Shown here piece by piece: positions 62,935-64,000 of a stretch of DNA of 64,000 nt. The notes beneath the pieces are model-generated. The model was given only the letters and a program-made list of their open reading frames with translations. It had not been told where the DNA came from and did no database searches. The translations under genes were made by a program, and so were the position numbers. This DNA comes from Drosophila pseudoobscura (Eukaryota > Arthropoda > Insecta > Diptera > Drosophilidae), in contig NC_046679.1 in NCBI RefSeq assembly GCF_009870125.1, positions 6,696,001 to 6,760,000 on the forward strand. Direction: 5' to 3'. How positions within the stretch are numbered: position 1 is the first letter of the stretch; each line of letters opens with the position of its first letter.

Positions 62935-64000
62935 TTATTCAATAAAAATCAAGAATAACAATTATAATAATAGTTATTCAATAAAAATCAAGAATAACAA
63001 TTATAATAATAGTTATTCAATAAAAATCAAGAATAACAATTATAATAATAGTTATCCATAACAATTAAAATAATAGTTATCCATAACAATTAAAATAATA
63101 GTTATTCAATAAAAATCAAGAAATACAATTATAATAATAGTTATCCATAACAATTATAATAATAGTTATCCATAACAATTATAATAATAGTTATCCATAA
63201 CAATTATAATAATAGTTATCCATAACAATTATAATAATAGTTATCCATAACAATTAAAATAATAGTTATTCAATAAAAATCAAGAATAACAATTATAATA
63301 ATAGTTATTCAATAAAAATCAAGAATAACAATTATAATAATAGTTATCCATAACAATTATAATAATAGTTATCCATAACAATTATAATAATAGTTATCCA
63401 TAACAATTAAAATAATAGTTATCCATAACAATCAAAATAATAGTTATTCAATAAAAATCAAGAATAACAATTATAATAATAGTTATCCATAACAATTATA
63501 ATAATAGTTATCCATAACAATTATAATAATAGTTATCCATAACAATTAAAATAATAGTTATTCAATAAAAATCAAGAATAACAATTATAATAATAGTTAT
63601 TCAATAAAAATCAAGAATAACAATTATAATAATAGTTATCCATAACAATTATAATAATAGTTATCCATAACAATTATAATAATAGTTATCCATAACAATT
63701 AAAATAATAGTTATTCAATAAAAATCAAGAATAACAATTATAATAATAGTTATTCAATAAAAATCAAGAATAACAATTATAATAATAGTTATTCAATAAA
63801 AATCAAGAATAACAATTATAATAATAGTTATCCATAACAATTATAATAATAGTTATCCATAACAATTATAATAATAGTTATCCATAACAATTAAAATAAT
63901 AGTTATTCAATAAAAATCAAGAATAACAATTATAATAATAGTTATTCAATAAAAATCAAGAATAACAATTATAATAATAGTTATTCATAACAATTATAAT
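62935..64000. repeat. AT-rich satellite of interleaved 39-bp and 25-bp units
   Basis: Two related units alternate. Both end in the 19-mer ATAACAATTATAATAATAG. The long unit (B, 39 bp) starts TTATTCAATAAAAATCAAGA; the short unit (A, 25 bp) starts TTATCC. A variant A' has AATTAAAATAATAG at its end. Order from 62935: BBB A'A' B AAAAA' BB AAA'A'' B AAA' BB AAA' BBB AAA' BB, then a partial hybrid unit. The array runs off the right edge, so its true length is unknown. The open frame across its start exists only because 39 is divisible by three. Confidence 0.95.

Noticed and set aside
62774-63061. 95-residue Asn/Tyr/Lys-rich protein
   Set aside because: It is the satellite read in a frame kept open by the 39-bp period.
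62935-64000. CRISPR-like array
   Set aside because: There are no unique spacers; everything is repeat, and the organism is a fly.

Overview
This window is nuclear DNA from a Drosophila fly. It contains recognisable fly genes with short GT-AG introns, TATA/Initiator promoters, AATAAA signals, and fly-specific neighbours (Rh6 opsin, Trissin, Act88F). A dispersed repeat carrying a GTCT/GTCC stretch occurs twice, and the octamer TACTCGTA is common in non-coding DNA. From memory these fit the obscura group, but that is inference. Gene symbols are assigned by recognising the proteins, with no database search.

Layout. 1-558 (-): 5' part of a CYP6-type cytochrome P450, cut by the window edge. 1099-7950 (-): a 2,182-residue tandem-cassette Ski2-like helicase (ASCC3 type, obe) in six exons. 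7951-9169: promoter motifs for the helicase, a 30-bp tandem array and the Trissin promoter. 9170-9598 (+): the cysteine-rich neuropeptide Trissin, tail to tail with Rh6 (10015-11242, -). 11692-12528 (-): ciliary transition-zone protein B9d1. 12529-19026: about 6.5 kb with no gene seen but with a 181-bp-period tandem duplication. 19027-50284 (+): AdamTS-A, a 17-exon ADAMTS metalloprotease with a 23.9-kb first intron. 52159-53353 (-): flight-muscle actin Act88F with a probable 5' UTR intron and TATA box. 56151-59466 (-): importin-4-like karyopherin. 60271-62073 (-): fatty-acid-amide-hydrolase-like amidase. 62574-62934: second copy of the dispersed repeat. 62935 to the end: an AT-rich satellite built from 25-bp and 39-bp units.

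The genes do not form a pathway. They are ordinary independent fly genes: detoxification, RNA/ribosome quality control, neuropeptide signalling, vision, cilium assembly, extracellular matrix remodelling, muscle, nuclear import and lipid amide hydrolysis. Their exon joins were worked out by hand; all are phase-consistent and give proteins of normal family length.

I saw no clearly novel system. The observations most worth following are: AdamTS-A predicted as a type II membrane protein, with a possible second first exon inside its giant intron; a 67-codon open frame directly after the AdamTS-A TGA-C stop (readthrough candidate); the two-length satellite with a polarity rule; the 30-bp ATCGAT array upstream of obe; an in-frame 69-nt intron in the amidase; and the over-represented TACTCGTA octamer.
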